A stretch of DNA of 64,000 nucleotides, from assembly GCF_964275005.1 (NCBI RefSeq), contig NC_092686.1, forward strand, positions 42,406,333-42,470,332, written 5' to 3'. The DNA comes from Diadema setosum (taxonomy: Eukaryota; Echinodermata; Echinoidea; Diadematoida; Diadematidae). Shown piece by piece: positions 23,920 to 36,910 of the stretch. The position numbers and the translations under genes were made by a program. Below the pieces are notes generated by a model, which ran no database searches, was not told the DNA's origin, and saw only the letters and a list, made by a program, of their open reading frames with translations. Positions within the stretch are counted from its first letter, which is position 1; the number at the start of each line of letters is the position of its first letter.

Positions 23920-24307
23920 TCGATAACCGCGCGATGACTGTACAGTGTTGCTCAGGCGAAGCCGGATCCTGGCGTCGGATACGCGGTTCACGCGAGGTGG
24001 CTGACGCCTGTTCCTGCAGTCCGTCGCGGCGTGAAGTGTATACGGGTGTGGCAGCACGGCGTGGCCGGATACACACGGTCGATTGGCGTGGGTATTGTCC
24101 GGTTCGCGATTTTTTTTTTTCCGTAACCCTAACGCGTCGAAATTGCCAATTGTGGCACTTGAGCAAAGACTACCAGTGTAATAGTTGGTTGCGATACTTG
24201 TGTTGCTTTCTTGTATACAGTACGTGTACCATGGTCGTCTGCTAACCACAGAATCAGATTAGAATGTGAGAATGGCACGCCGCCTTGTGAACTGTCATAA
24301 CAACGGC

Positions 24308-24375
<68 letters not shown>

Positions 24376-24400
24376 GTGTGTGTGTTTCCACTTCGCCATC
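23920..24400. repeat. Dispersed repeat with (GT)n end, copy 1
   Basis: It shares with 31975-32280 (opposite orientation) the words 'ccgtaaccctaacgcgtcga', 'cacttgagcaaagacta' and 'cagaatcagatt', and then a long (GT)n run at 24310-24387. Frames here in both strands are repeat read-throughs. Confidence 0.75.
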
Positions 24401-24497
24401 GGCATCGCGTTCTGCTTTGCCGTCTGCATACACTACTGGTATTCCTGTGGTTTTGTTCGCCGTCTGCTGACACTTTTCCTTTGTCTCGCAAGACTTA

Positions 24498-24560
24498 ATT
24501 GCGCTGTTAATGATAGTAATAAATATCATTTATAAAGCGCTTATTACAATGTTTCTAATC
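24498..24560 (-). mobile_element. LINE 3'-end fragment
   Basis: 'aatatcatttataaagcgc' with 'ttattacaatgtt' resembles the L2/CR1 3' terminus seen at 9740-9800 in the same orientation. Short fragment; class by resemblance. Confidence 0.45.
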
Positions 24561-24619
24561 GCTGAGTGTCTCGATGAAAACATTAGAAAAGAGAAATTCA
24601 GTCATGGAGTACAAATTGT

Positions 24620-26600
24620 TGTTAAGATGCAAACTCGAAGTTTTCATCAATATCTTGCAAAAGTAAATTGGAAATCTAAGCTTGGAATGAATTATGATAT
24701 AAGTATTATATAGGCCTATGCGTACAACTGCAGCAATTGCTATTGTTAACATTGATCATGTTTATCAAGCCACGCAGAATCAGATTCGAAGTGGGCATTA
24801 GGTCTAATTGGGTGTAACATGAATACACTATGCTTGGTTAATTTGGGTTTATACTTCTCCAACCTCACGATGATTGTGCTTTTTAAAAAAATGATTCAGA
24901 AAGGCGTAGTAGGCTCCTTTTTAGTTCAGGTTCATGTAGATCAAGATATAATTATGATTAAATTCTCATGCACTAACATCCAAGATGAAGATGGGGAGGG
25001 AAGAGAAGCTGGGGGAGAGTAATCATTGATTTCGATCGATAAAATCTCTATATTAATATATCAATTCAATCAGCTTTATAAAGGCATTTTGAAACAGCGT
25101 TTATAAAGCAAACAGCAACTCATTTTCATTCTAATATCACATACGGTTTGAATTGATCTATCAATATAGATATATAGGTCTATATTTTTTGATGTTCACT
25201 TTATCATTGCCAAACCTATAGTTCTCCTCATCAAGTGCCTCGTTACCTCTACCAAAACGACCATCAGTGAAGGAAACCCAAACCCAAAGAGAAATGTGGA
25301 TTGAGTGAAAGCAGCAACATAGTAAAACACATCAGTGACAGTTAAAGGAAAATCGCACAATTGTAAAAGATGCAAAAGTTATGCATTTTTAACGTTTTGA
25401 TGTTGGTACAACTGGATAAGGGGATACTATAAAAACCGCTTTCAGAAAGTAGGGGGAATGATTACTGCCTTTAACATAACTTATGTCAGTATCAATTAAG
25501 TTGATGGAAATAACCATGTGTAATTTTCATGAAAAATTATTTCTCTGTGGAATTCTCTTCATGTTTTCTTTACATTGTTGTCCACACATGACGCCGTGGA
25601 CTCAAGTAGTCTCCTTATCCAGTGATTACAACACCAAAACTATAAAAATGAATAATTTTGCATCGATTGTCGGATTTTCCTCAAACTTTCACTAATGTTG
25701 CTGCGTTCACTCAATCCATATTGCTCTTTTGGGTTTTGGTTTCCTTTAGTATCAAGCAATCATCACTACCATCATTGCTTCAATTAGATTATAAAACTGA
25801 GGGATCGATCACAGGAAAGAGTTCTGTGGGATCGACCATAAACATCATTACTATCATTTCACAACTGGATATCATCTTATCATCATCACCATCACCATGA
25901 TTGCTACTCGTATTGCCATCGTATACAAATTACCACAAGCAATCTTCCTCCACCATATTGCACTTATCAATACTTTTTTTTTTCATGTCACCAATCCATC
26001 AACAACTTCACGAAATCTCTTGCATATTTTCAGCTTCATCATTTTCATTAGTCTAAATAAGCATTGCGACTATATTCCTACTCGATCCCTCCCTTCAATG
26101 CCCACATGGCCTAGCACCCTTATTGTAAGTCGATTCAATGGATGATGAAGATAAATAATGAATATTTAAACACTGATTTGTTTGTTTGTTTGTTTATAAG
26201 AACACTAGCCGCATTCACACGTGTTAGCTGGTTACCGAGCGCGCTCCAAAACTCGAGTTCTTGTTATACTCGTAACTTTTTATGAAACTTCATGATCGAT
26301 ATATTAGATATAGAAACAATCACCTGGCATTAACTGGTATCAGATTCCCAGGTGGGTTCATGGGTTTATGAGTAATACACATTTGTGGAAGCGACTTGAA
26401 ACGATCGTTTTATAATGTGTTGTTATTTGGCACAAATTAATTTCATTTATTCTAATGGTGAAGGATAACCAAAAGAAAATTAATCTACCCGATATTAGCC
26501 AAATTTAAGGTCTTTTCATTAAGTTGGAACATCAAGCATCTGTTCAGAGTCACAGACGCTACTTACGCGTTTTTATAATATGCATTTATAGGAAACTGAT
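24620..26600. other. Intergenic stretch, no gene seen
   Basis: AT-rich DNA with palindromic 'atcgataaaatctctatatt'-like words near 25040 and 25150, and a (CAT)n-like patch near 25875. Open frames of 60-82 codons show no domain or splice support. Confidence 0.5.
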
Positions 26601-26696
26601 ATACGTTTAAACGGTGTTAGCCATCATATTATGGTGTCCTATATAGCTCCATACCAAGCCTTGAGAAAAGTACGGAATCTATCAGCAATGTTGCAA

Positions 26697-26697
<1 letters not shown>

Positions 26698-26727
<30 letters not shown>
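26698..26727. repeat. (GT)n microsatellite
   Basis: About 14 GT units, with more diffuse GT-rich sequence to 26880. Confidence 0.95.
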
Positions 26728-26732
<5 letters not shown>

Positions 26733-27329
26733 TTGCACCGAAAACTCGAGGGCGGGCGCCTGAAAGTGCAATGATTGCACCTTCCATGCACTTTGTGTGT
26801 GTGTCTTTGTGTGTATGTGCGAGTGCGTGCAATGTGTGTTGTGTGTTTGTGTATTTATGTGTTTGTGTGGGTGTGGTAGGTGTGCAGTATATCGTTACTT
26901 GCAAAGTTTCGTGTATGCTAACGTAAAAATCGTAATCAAGAGTTATTCTGAAAGAAAATGAAAGCGAGGTCACAGCTGGTCGTTGTTCACGTCTGAAAAA
27001 GTAAACATTCTGGTTATAATCATAAAAGTGTCAGAAATTGTGCACTCTATTGTTAAAAAAATGTTTGTTATTCAAACTTCAGCGTGTTTTATGAACACAT
27101 ATTTATGTATTTCAAGATTGACCTAGTTTAGCAACCATGTCATAAAGCATTACAAATTTTTCTGATACAACAATGCTAGCAACTGTATATGAATAGGTGG
27201 TAGACGTAGATATAAGGCTTAGGACATTTGCAGGAGTAGGGTAGGTTAGATTTTTATCATGATTTGTACCTTGAGGTGCTCACAAGCGCTTTATTAGATC
27301 TTAAACTGAAATACTGATAAACCAACTGG

Positions 27330-29200
27330 CCACGACTTCAAAATGACGTCAAAATCACGTCCATTTCCCTTGTTCTTGAAGAAAAGGCGTCTTTCAGATG
27401 TATTCCTTGTTTTCTTTTCCAATATACGTTAAAAAGTCATGAATTGACGTGTAAACGACGTGATCATGACGTTCTGATGTACATCTTGTCTTTAGAATTG
27501 TGATTTACATGTCATTAAGACGACTCTTATATGACATCTTTTGGACAACTTCCTTTTGAGCAAAAATACGACATATTGACGTCAGTTTGAAACGTTAATA
27601 TGACGTCCAGTATCTTTGTTTATTTTCGTCTAAAAGATTTTTTTTGACGTCAGTCTCGTCTTTAAATTAGTAATTTACACGTCTTTATGACGTCTTTGTA
27701 TAACAACCCAGACGTCAGAAAGACGTCACAAATATGTCGTCTTTTAGACGTCATCCATTTGAGCAGAAATACGACTTTCTGGCGTCAGTTTAAGACGTCT
27801 AAATAATGTCTGCTTTCTTTGCTTATTCATGTTAAACAAATGACAATTATTGCGCCTTTCTGAAGTCTAAATAATGACGTCATTTTTATATCTTCCATTT
27901 GAACAAAAATTCCTCCTATTGTTGACAGTTTCGACGTCTTTCTGACGACAGTAATGACGTGATAATGTCGTCATTCTGACGAGAGTATGTCGCAAAGCAA
28001 ACTGATATAACTCTATAAAACTCTATAATTAGTAGGCCTAATTATATGACCTCATGAAGACGTCGCAAAACTGACGTGAACATAACGTTCATATGTCGTT
28101 AATATAACGTCATAAATACATCGCAAAACAACGTAAATTTAACGTTATAATGCGTCATTAATATGACGTGATAAATACGTTGCAAAGCAAACCAATATAA
28201 CTCTATAAAACTATTCGTAGGCCTAATAAAATGACGTCATAAAGACGTCGCAAAACTGACGTGAACATAACGTTCATATTTCGCTAATATAACATCATAA
28301 ACACGTGCCAAAACAATGTAGCCTAAATTTCACGTTATAATACGTCATAAATACGTGACGTGATAAATACGTTGCAAAACAAGCTGATATAACTCTACAA
28401 AACTATAATTCGTAGGCCTAATTATATGACGTCATAAAGACGTCACAAAACTGACGTGAACATAACGTTCACATGTCGTTAATATAACGTCATAAATACG
28501 TCGCAAATCAACGTAAATTTAACGTTATGATACGTCATTGATATGACGTGATAAACACGTTGCAAAAAAACTGATATAACTATAAAACTCTATAATTCGT
28601 AGGCCTAATTATATGACGTCACAAAGACGTCGCAAAACTGACGTGAACATAACGTTCACATGTCGCTAATATAACGTCATAAATACGTCCCAAAACAATG
28701 TAGCCTAAATTTCACGTTATAATACGTCATTAATATGACGTGATAAATGCATTGCAAAGCAACGGTAATTTTACTTCACTTATGCGTCGTAAATACGACG
28801 TGAATAATACGTCACAAAATTAACTTGAATTTTACGTCTTTAGTTCGTCGCTAATATGACGTCATAAATACGTCGCAAAACTGAAGAAAATTTCACGTTA
28901 ATACGTCGCTCATATGACGTCATAAATGCGTTGTAAAACAAAGTATATATTACGGTATTAAGACGTCATTTAAATAACGCTATGAATACGTTGCAAACCA
29001 ACGTAGATTGCGTCATTAATACGTGTTTATGACGTAAAAATTACGTCGCAAAATTGACGTAAATTTTACGTCATCAATATGTCACCAATATTAGGTAATA
29101 AATACGTCGCAAAACTGACGTAACACATCAGGAGGTCCATAACATGACGTGATAAATTCGTTTCAAAGAGACGTTGAAATCACGTCATTTTCTGGTCATT
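27330..29200. repeat. ACGT-rich satellite, with ~190-bp higher-order period
   Basis: Over about 1.9 kb the tetramer ACGT occurs every 10-25 bases, often as 'gacgtc', 'tgacgtca' or 'taacgt'. In 28000-28750 a longer unit recurs: 'taggcctaattatatgac' near 28033, 28414 and 28601, and 'taggcctaataaaatgac' near 28217. A sub-unit 'atacgtcgcaaaactgacgt' repeats to 29120. The left part (27330-27950) is the most diverged. No reading frame fits. Confidence 0.9.
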
Positions 29201-29520
29201 TTCAGACTTGCGACAACTTTGACCATGTAGTTGCGACCAAATTGAGACGTCTTTTTGACCTCCGTCTGCTAGCTGGGATGTTCATAAAGTTTGTTCCATC
29301 CCTTTCTGCCAATTCAACCGCTCATATGACTACTTTAGTATTAGTGATATATGTTTTTCCTAACCAATTTCTGTGCATTTTCTGCACGCATCCTAATGCA
29401 TCCAGGCTGTAGAAATCGACTACTTTTGCTGATCTGAGATACAACGTCAAACGTTGAAATAGATGAATTTACAGGTCTGAAACCTAAAGTAAGGGGAAGT
29501 CCTAACTAAAGATAACTTCT

Positions 29521-29546
29521 TTAAAAAAAAAAAAAAAAAAAAAAAA
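29521..29546. repeat. Poly(A) run
   Basis: A run of about 25 A. No gene or processed copy was recognised upstream in 29200-29520. Confidence 0.9.
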
Positions 29547-29559
29547 CCTTGGCAAATAG

Positions 29560-31030
29560 GAAAATATTATTAGTTAAAGATTGAGGAAAACTCTAATTTT
29601 CAACAAATTATAATCGATCAAGAAAATCAGGCAATCTATGACGTTTCCAGCGACTTCCTATACAAGAGAATAGAAAAGAAAGTACATGTATGCAAAATTT
29701 CATATTCTAACGTAAAGGCATCATTTACCTTTTGCATATGAAACAAAAACCCAGCATTGGTGCTTCAAAGTAGTTCTTAAATGTGCGTTAGGGATAGAAA
29801 CAACCAATGTAAATATTTGAACCATTATCATCGATGTTATGTATTTTTAGATATACAAAATGTGTACAATAGTTATAATAGAAATGTTTCCAGATTAAAC
29901 CGTCTACAGTTATGGTTTAGTGAGAAAAATAGTGATATCTCCTTATATTTCATGCTTTATTGAAAACGTTTTATTGATGGTGGGATGTGGAATGACCTAC
30001 ACATGCATCAAAAGTGATATCTTGAACATTTTTTAAATCACTGTTCTCAACGGTAAACAGGACCTTTAAAATACATGTTTGTATTCCATTTTAAATTCAT
30101 CCTCTTTAGTAATCACTCCAAATATTTTACAAATAACCTCTGTGACATCAGTTCTATTACTTCATCAAAACATCATGGAAAATACATTTCAAATAAATTT
30201 CTCAGTGATATCTTTACAAATGCCTACGAAGGAGAAAATTATCAAAATACTTTTCATAAATTAAGTGACGAGCACATCAAAACACCACTTTTCTGCGGGG
30301 GAGGGGGGCAGAATGAATTTTTGAACACTGTGTAGGTGATTAATTCCTAGTGGAGCACATCTTGGTTTCGAACCAATGTTGGCTCAACCTTATACATGCA
30401 CGTGGTTATGTCGTGCCACGCTGGACTAACCATTCATGTAAACGTCACATGGATGTTGGCACAATGTTTCATTGAATACTGTCATTTCTTTTAACATCTT
30501 TAAAACCGTAGATTTTTTTTTTAATGTTATACAAATGCGATCCTATACACTAACCCTTCACAGACAGCTGTTAACGCCATCCTAACAGTTGACTTGCAAA
30601 TTACTATATCATACCATGGAGCTACTTGGTAGCTCCATGATCATACACTATCTCAGCTGTTGTAAAACAAAAACAAAAGAACAATCGTATGGATGTAATT
30701 TATACGGTTTTGTCAAAAAACATACACTTACATTTTTGTACGTTCACACACGTATACACATATACACGCACACACACGCACGTAAATAGCCTTCGAGATT
30801 TTTATATATACAATCACTTATTTAGACGTAAAGATGTATTAATTTATATTGTTTAAAAGTTTTATATAGTTATTATAAATCTGATACATATTTACACACT
30901 TGTGTATGTTAATGCACACCACACCCAACACAACGTTGATTTATACAGATTAATATTTCTTTAATGTTATATATTTCTGACAATGACATTCATTGTATTG
31001 CTGTATATCTCTTGTGTGTTTATCATGTCT
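29560..31030. other. Intergenic stretch, no gene seen
   Basis: AT-rich; short frames only. It contains a perfect short hairpin at 30615-30639 and a CA/TA-rich patch near 30745-30785. It might be decayed 3' UTR of the LINE tail at 31040-31150, but no coding motif is left. Confidence 0.5.
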
Positions 31031-31039
31031 ATGTGTCCA

Positions 31040-31150
31040 TGTTAAACGTGTGCTCTGTATATTGTATGTGTCGATGTAACTTGTATGCATGCTAACAAAA
31101 CAAATTTCCAGAAACGGACAATAAAATCGAATTGAATTGAATTGAAATGA
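31040..31150 (+). mobile_element. Probable LINE 3' tail with (TTGAA)n
   Basis: 'ggacaataaaatcgaattga' followed by 'attgaattgaaa' gives an AATAAA signal and a short-period tail as in retroposon 3' ends. A similar tail, 'tttgatttgatttgag', lies at about 53465-53500. Confidence 0.4.
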
Positions 31151-31974
31151 AATTTCTTTTACCTCACGGCCTATGTATACATCAATATATCAATCAGCAC
31201 TATTATCCTACCCCCCTCCCCCCCTCCCAAAAAAAAAAAAAATCATTCGTGGCTTGTCAACGGACACCACCTGACGCTCACTCCACTTTCGAGGCTGCCG
31301 CGTAAGGCAGCCCATAAATAATCTGAACACAAGTGATCGCTGTCAGTGAAAGTGACCAGTGATTTGTAACTTAGCTTGAAAAAGGCACCCTCCCGTGTAC
31401 CAGGGAGGTGAGAGAATTTTAGTCTCACCTCCCTGCTAATATACAAGCAAGGCGAGTCACCTCCCTGCTTATGTTGTACACGATATACCGAGTGCCGAGT
31501 TTTGTAAAATGATATACTGTACTTGCTATAAATGGCTTGCTCATGTGAAACGTCTTCGAATAAAGCTCCAATATACCATGTACGACTTGTGTCCTCACTT
31601 CTCATTTTCCTCTGGAACTTCGATTAATGGGAACGTGTTACTGTTGAGTGTGTACTTGCAGTGCGAACAGAATAATACACACAAAAAAAAACTTAAAAAA
31701 ATGATATTCTTCATTAGAATTTCATCGATATCAGGCCCATGTTTACAATGAAATTAATTTGAACAAAAATAAGCAGCTGAATCTCTTGTGCTTTTAAATC
31801 GTATTTTTCTTACACACAGTACAATATAGGCCTACAGTGTATATAACCATGCGTAGCGTATTACTTGACATAGAATTCTGCATGAATATCTCAGAAAAGG
31901 CTTTCTGATTACTAACGAACAAGCCAATCCATATCTGCCTTACGCACACACTTGTGCTGCTGAATCACCTTCTT

Positions 31975-32280
31975 TTTAAAACACACACACACACACATAC
32001 ACACACACACGCACACACACACACACACCTACACACAAACCCGTTGTTATGTTTGAAGGGCGTGCCATTCACATTCGAATCTGATTCTGTGTTAGCAGAC
32101 GACCATGCCACTGGTATATGTGTACATACTGTACAGCAGTACAGTAAGAAGTCCAAGCGCATGCGTACAAAACCAGCCAAGTACACTGATAGTCTTTGCT
32201 CAAGTGACACAATTGGCAATTTCGACGCGTTAGGGTTACGGAAAAAAAAAATCGCGTCCGGCTCGCGTGTGTCTGCCTGG
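31975..32280. repeat. Dispersed repeat with (CA)n end, copy 2 (inverted)
   Basis: The reverse orientation of the 23920-24400 family: (CA)n at 31981-32035, then 'gaatctgattctgtg', 'tagtctttgctcaagtg' and 'cgacgcgttagggttacgg'. It continues to about 32410 with GC-rich 'ccggatac' words, as in copy 1. A 190-codon minus frame across it has no domain. Confidence 0.75.
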
Positions 32281-33446
32281 TTCTGTCCACAGCTGGGCGT
32301 GGGATTACTCGACGACTCAAAGACTGGGCGGTATCCGCCTCCGGATACGTCCTCGGACAAGTCCGGATACTCAGTGCCTGGATACGGACGGAGCTTCTCG
32401 GTCCCTTTTGCTTTTTTTGAGTGACGGCCAGCGGTGTCTACGGGGATTGCACCAAGCGACGCAGCCGAATTAAATGCAGTGATGCTCAGGCCCTGTTCTT
32501 GGCTTGTCAACCCGTCTGCGCACCTTCTCGCCAGCAAGCCTCAAATGCAACTGTTCACTCTCACTGCTCACTCACTTCACACTCACACCCTAACCATACA
32601 TTCCTGTCACATACTATTCAAATCATATTTAAATTATTATTCCAAAATATTTGTCTACATCTCACCAGCTCCCTCTATTGACACCAAAACAGAATATACT
32701 ATATCATCAATGTCAGATTCATTTTGACATTGTCATTCAATAATATGTTGTGAATATTTCATTTTCCTATTGTTTTTTTAAAGAAAAGAAAACAAAATTT
32801 TCACAAGTGAGCACCAGATCGCTGAATTTCAGGTCTGAAAATGCAAAATCTTCCTCGTGTGGGAGAGGGATACACCCCCCCCCCCCCCATACACACCCTT
32901 CCCCCGTTCGGTCGTTCCGCTCCCTCTCACAGATATTTCCAAAAAAAAAATACTTTTAAGGTCTGATTTTCCGCCGAAAGTCGTCTGACAAGCAAAAAAA
33001 AAAGCAACAAGAACAAAAAGTCTTTATGTTGTTGCTGCCACTTTTCTCCCACTTTATATTTCATGCAAAAGAGTAAAGCATCCGATCCCTGTAAAGTGTG
33101 TGTGTGTGTGTGTGTGAGGGGGGGGAGGGGGGCACAAAGCTTCTCCCCCCCAAAAAAAAAAAAAAAAAAGGCTGCGCCTCAGTATGGATTTACGCCGTTG
33201 GCTCTCAGTGATTCCGATTGCGATATCGATAGCTATGAATCTCTTCATTGGCAAAAAGTGACGTCAAATATTTGCCAGCCGAAAAATATTCCGAGGCTGA
33301 CGAGACTCCACATCCACTTTCTTTTCCCGGTAAAATTATTGTAAGTGACGTGAGAAGTTCTCGGTCAATGCTATAGTTGGAGAATTCTATGATAGAATAT
33401 AACGCATTATACCAATAGCATATATCATTGTCAAATACATCATCTT

Positions 33447-33638
33447 CACTCTAAAAAACGCAAATGTTGAATCAACATTTCAAAGGGGCCGAGGAGTGAC
33501 AGCATTTTTTGAAGTGTTGCATCCAACTTTTAAGATAACATTTTAAATGTTGAGTCTAGCAGGAAAACCAACACTTTGAAAATGTTGTCACTCCTCGGCC
33601 CTTTTAAATGCTAATTCAACATTTGTGTTTTTAGAGTG
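33447..33638. mobile_element. Palindromic MITE, 192 bp
   Basis: The left end 'cactctaaaaaacgcaaatg' matches the reverse complement of the right end, 'cactctaaaaacacaaatg'. The inverted repeats continue for about 57 bases and include 'ggccgaggagtgacagca' against 'ggccgaggagtgacaaca'. No coding capacity. It lies directly beside the 3' end of the minus LINE. Confidence 0.85.
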
Positions 33639-33644
33639 TTCTTC

Positions 33645-36060
33645 TCCTGTCGCATGATGCAATACAATGGGGTAGGTGGGGGGTTTTAGCCTTAAAGGTT
33701 GATATCCAAACTGCGGATCCAGTCCAGGGCAGCATCACCTGCCTGAGCAAGCTCCTCAAGCCCATCTGGGAACTTCCGCATGTGGCAGTCTTCCACGATG
33801 GCACGCAGAGTTTGATCAGGCGAAACCCCCCCCCCCCCATTTCCCTGTCCTTGCTTTGAGGGTTCGGATGCGGTTTAGGGTGAGCCACTCTTTCCGAGGG
33901 AGGTTGAAGCCCTCTGGCTTTGCTGTCGGGTCAGTGATGATGTTGCATGTAACTTGAGTTGTGTGGGAGAAAGCATCAGACCAGCATCTGCGCCATTCAC
34001 TTTTAGAGTCAAAGTGCTCCAGTGATGGAAGAGACATACAGACTGGCCTGTGGGATTTCAGGCGCATTGATGGGGTGGTTGTGTACGGTAGTCTTTGAAG
34101 GGTTGTCGGGAAGTCTCCACAAGATGAAGCACTCCTCCATTGTCTCCAGATCTTTGGTCAGGACTTGGCTGATGTCATCCAAGGACCTTCCCTGAAATGC
34201 AAGGGCGAGGTCATCTGCATAAGCAAACTTCCTGTATAAAGTGCTTGGCATGTCACTGAAATATATGGTAAAAAGACGTGGAGATAACCACAGACCCCTG
34301 GAGAAGGCCATCATTGAGTGTTCTAACAGAGCTGGTCTGGTTACCAAGAGTGACCCTGAATTTTCGACTGCTGAGGACCGAAGACAAACAGCGCAGAGTA
34401 GTCTGGCAATTCAGGATCTTGAACAGTTTCAAAAGGAGACCATGTCGCCACAAAGTGTCGTATGCCGATGAAAGGTCTATGAGCGGTAGACCAGTTTTCA
34501 AGCCTCTTTGAAAGCCAGCCTCAATGTTAGTGGTAAGGGCTAGAACTTGGTCGGCACAGCTTCTGCCTGGTCTAAAACCTGCCTGCTCTTTCGGCAGGAT
34601 ATGCTCCACCAAAGGAGAGAGTCTTGGGAGTAGGAGTCGTTCAAACAGCTTCAAATAGCGGGCAGGGTCTTCAAAAGCTTTCCTTGGCATTAGAAGAGCG
34701 ATAATCTTAGACTCTCTCCATGCCTTAGGAATTGTTCCAGTAGAATGAATGTAGGAGAAGGATGCCAACAATATGCGTCCCTTGCGTGCAAAGCTCTTCA
34801 GGAACTTCGGGTAGATGACACCAATTCCAGCCGCTTTGCCTGACTTGGTGGCTTTCAAGCCTATATTCACTTTTGCCAAGGATTAAGGATCACAGAGACC
34901 AGTTGCCAGTTGTGAGGATGAATAGGATTCTCTCTGGCCCTTACAAACTTTCTTTCAAGCTGCCTTAGAGGAGGGGACCTTTGAGTTCACGACCAGACAA
35001 CAGGCAACTTTGTTGGCAGACACCTTAGGAGGCTGGTGCTGAGCCGTAGGGGCTGAACCAAGGCGACGAAGGAGGTTCCAAACCTTTCTGCTGGAGTGAG
35101 TGAAATCCAACCCATCCATTGTTTTTTGCTACCTTTGGCGTCTTGCAATGTCATGTGATGCGAGAAGTTCAGTGTCGATGTCGGGGTCTCCTGTAGATCC
35201 ATAAAGTTCCAACAGTTCTTCAGACTCAGGTTGCCAGCATGGGGTGTAAGCCTTTCGGAAACCTCGAGGGAGGTGGTTCCTTGCCGCGTTTCGGGATACT
35301 ACAGAAGGTATTATAGTATTCTTCCAGATAGCCTACCTCATCAACTTTTCTGAAATTGCATCGGGGCTTGGTCTTTGAAAGCAAGATTGGAATCTGCAGC
35401 CCAATGTGGATCAGGGCTTGGCGGTGTTGGCTGTAGGGGGAAATGAGGGAGAATCTTCCGAGAAGCAAGAATGGGGAGGCCATTAGCTGATCTTGAATAT
35501 CTCCATCTGCTGGAGTGAGAAGTACCAGGTTGCTTGGCATCGTGAAGAAAGAAGCGGTCGTTGAGAGACGGTCATTCATCCAGAAGTTCGCCATTGGCGT
35601 CATTAGTAGAATAGCCCCAGGAAGAGTGACTGCTGAAATCTCCTGCATGTACCTGTGGGTAGCGGAAGATCGGCAGTGCTGGGCAGGCCATGAGGCCCCA
35701 GGGGGTTTCTACACATTAGTGAAATGATGTCACCAACCCTGACAGATGGGACAAAAATATCACCGAAACTAGACTCCTGAAGGACAGGAAAATCCTCCAG
35801 ATCATGCCTAAGGTAGGTGGCATTAGGTAGCAATGCCATATTTTTTCATGGCCAACATAGTCACCTAGCTTAGAGCCAAATGCGCAACTTGGAAGCACAG
35901 GACGTGTCTACGATATGCGTCTCTTGGAGAAGAACATCAACATCAAGATCATTGGCGATGCGAGAAATGCAGTCATTCTTTGCTCGAGACATACGTAGGG
36001 ATTTACGGGTGTGTTGGCCCTGAGAAGGGCCGTTTGGGTTGTTGGCCACGGTCGCCATGG
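33645..36060 (-). mobile_element. Minus-strand jockey/I-like LINE, truncated
   Basis: Endonuclease start near 36058: KNDCISRIANDLDVDVLLQE, then T-H. RT in 34253-34879: KSGKAAGIGVIYPKFLKSFA, EQAGFRPGRSCADQVLALTT, LIDLSSAYDTLWRHGLLLKL and NDGLLQGSV. Motif C in the frame 34009-34347: FAYADDLALAF. An end-of-ORF piece on the minus strand at about 33700-33820 reads EDCHMRKFPDGLEELAQAGD, then LDWIRSLDINL and stop, close to the 3' end. Frameshifts separate the pieces. The 3' end abuts a palindromic MITE at 33447-33638. Clade is by motif style only. Confidence 0.78.
34253..34879 (-). pseudogene. Jockey-like LINE reverse transcriptase fragment
   Basis: A 208-codon open frame covers RT blocks 0 to motif B: ARKGRILLASFSYIHSTGTI, PKAWRESKIIALLMPRK, ERLLLPRLSPLVEHILPKEQ and FRVTLGNQTSSVRTLNDGLL. 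The block that normally reads Y-R-P-I is lost (ARYLKLFERLL), and the frame breaks before motif C. Confidence 0.8.
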
Positions 36061-36774
36061 CAAGGATTACACAAGAAAGTGCTAGCTCAAAGTTGTAATC
36101 TCGGTACGTAGAGTGCAGAGAACTTGTTCAAAGTTGTATTGAATCGGGTTGATCGCATTAGTAAAGAACAGGGTGGACCACGTGAAGGTTGCAATCTCCC
36201 ACCCCATTGTTATATACATTATGTAAGTTGTCAATAAATATCCTGAAACACCTGACATAACTTGATGGTTGAATATCTACGAAATATTGACATGAAATAA
36301 CCACAAACCCATTTGTAACACTTCTGACGTAAATTTAGCAGATGGGGACATCTATTTAATTACAAGATTGGAAGTGAGATTGAAGTATTCCATATCTTTT
36401 TATGCAATTGTAAAGTGGTGAAGTAACAAGCCCACTTTACTGTAGAGATTCTAATGGCGGAAGGCTGGAATATAGTAGCTTTCATGCCAAAACATGTAAT
36501 ATAAGTTTATGGAGCAACTTGCCCATTTTACTGTACATAGTGTTTGTAGAACCAGAAAGCTGAAACCTATTCGTTACCAAGATACAATAGCTGCTTGGTA
36601 CACAGTGATAGTGCCACCACGCAACCTAAAAGTTGAATGAGTTTATGAAACAAAAGAGGTACTGCCACCCTACTTAAATAGTGGATTTAGTGGCAATGAC
36701 TGGACAGTGACTTAGAGATAGAAAACCACATAAAAGTGGCTGGTATTGTTCTACGTTAATACTTTGAAGTTTGC

Positions 36775-36910
36775 CACCCTGTGATGCCGTACAAAGAACC
36801 AGAGTACAGCACACATGTAAAATGCTTTGTATTAAGTCTCTTTCTCAATCTCCCCCTCTCTCCCCCTATCTCCCTCTCTGCCTCTTTGTCTCTCTCTCTC
36901 TCTCTCCCTT
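36775..36910. repeat. CT-rich low-complexity tract
   Basis: Mostly C/T from about 36845 to 36910, with (TC)n. The rest of 36060-37260 shows no gene. Confidence 0.7.

Noticed and set aside
27330..29200. CRISPR-like or gene-coding reading of the ACGT repeat
   Set aside because: Repeats are adjacent, without unique spacers of constant length, and this is animal DNA; no open frame spans it.
32267..32537. Long frames in several phases
   Set aside because: They read through the dispersed repeat with the (CA)n end; no domain recognised.
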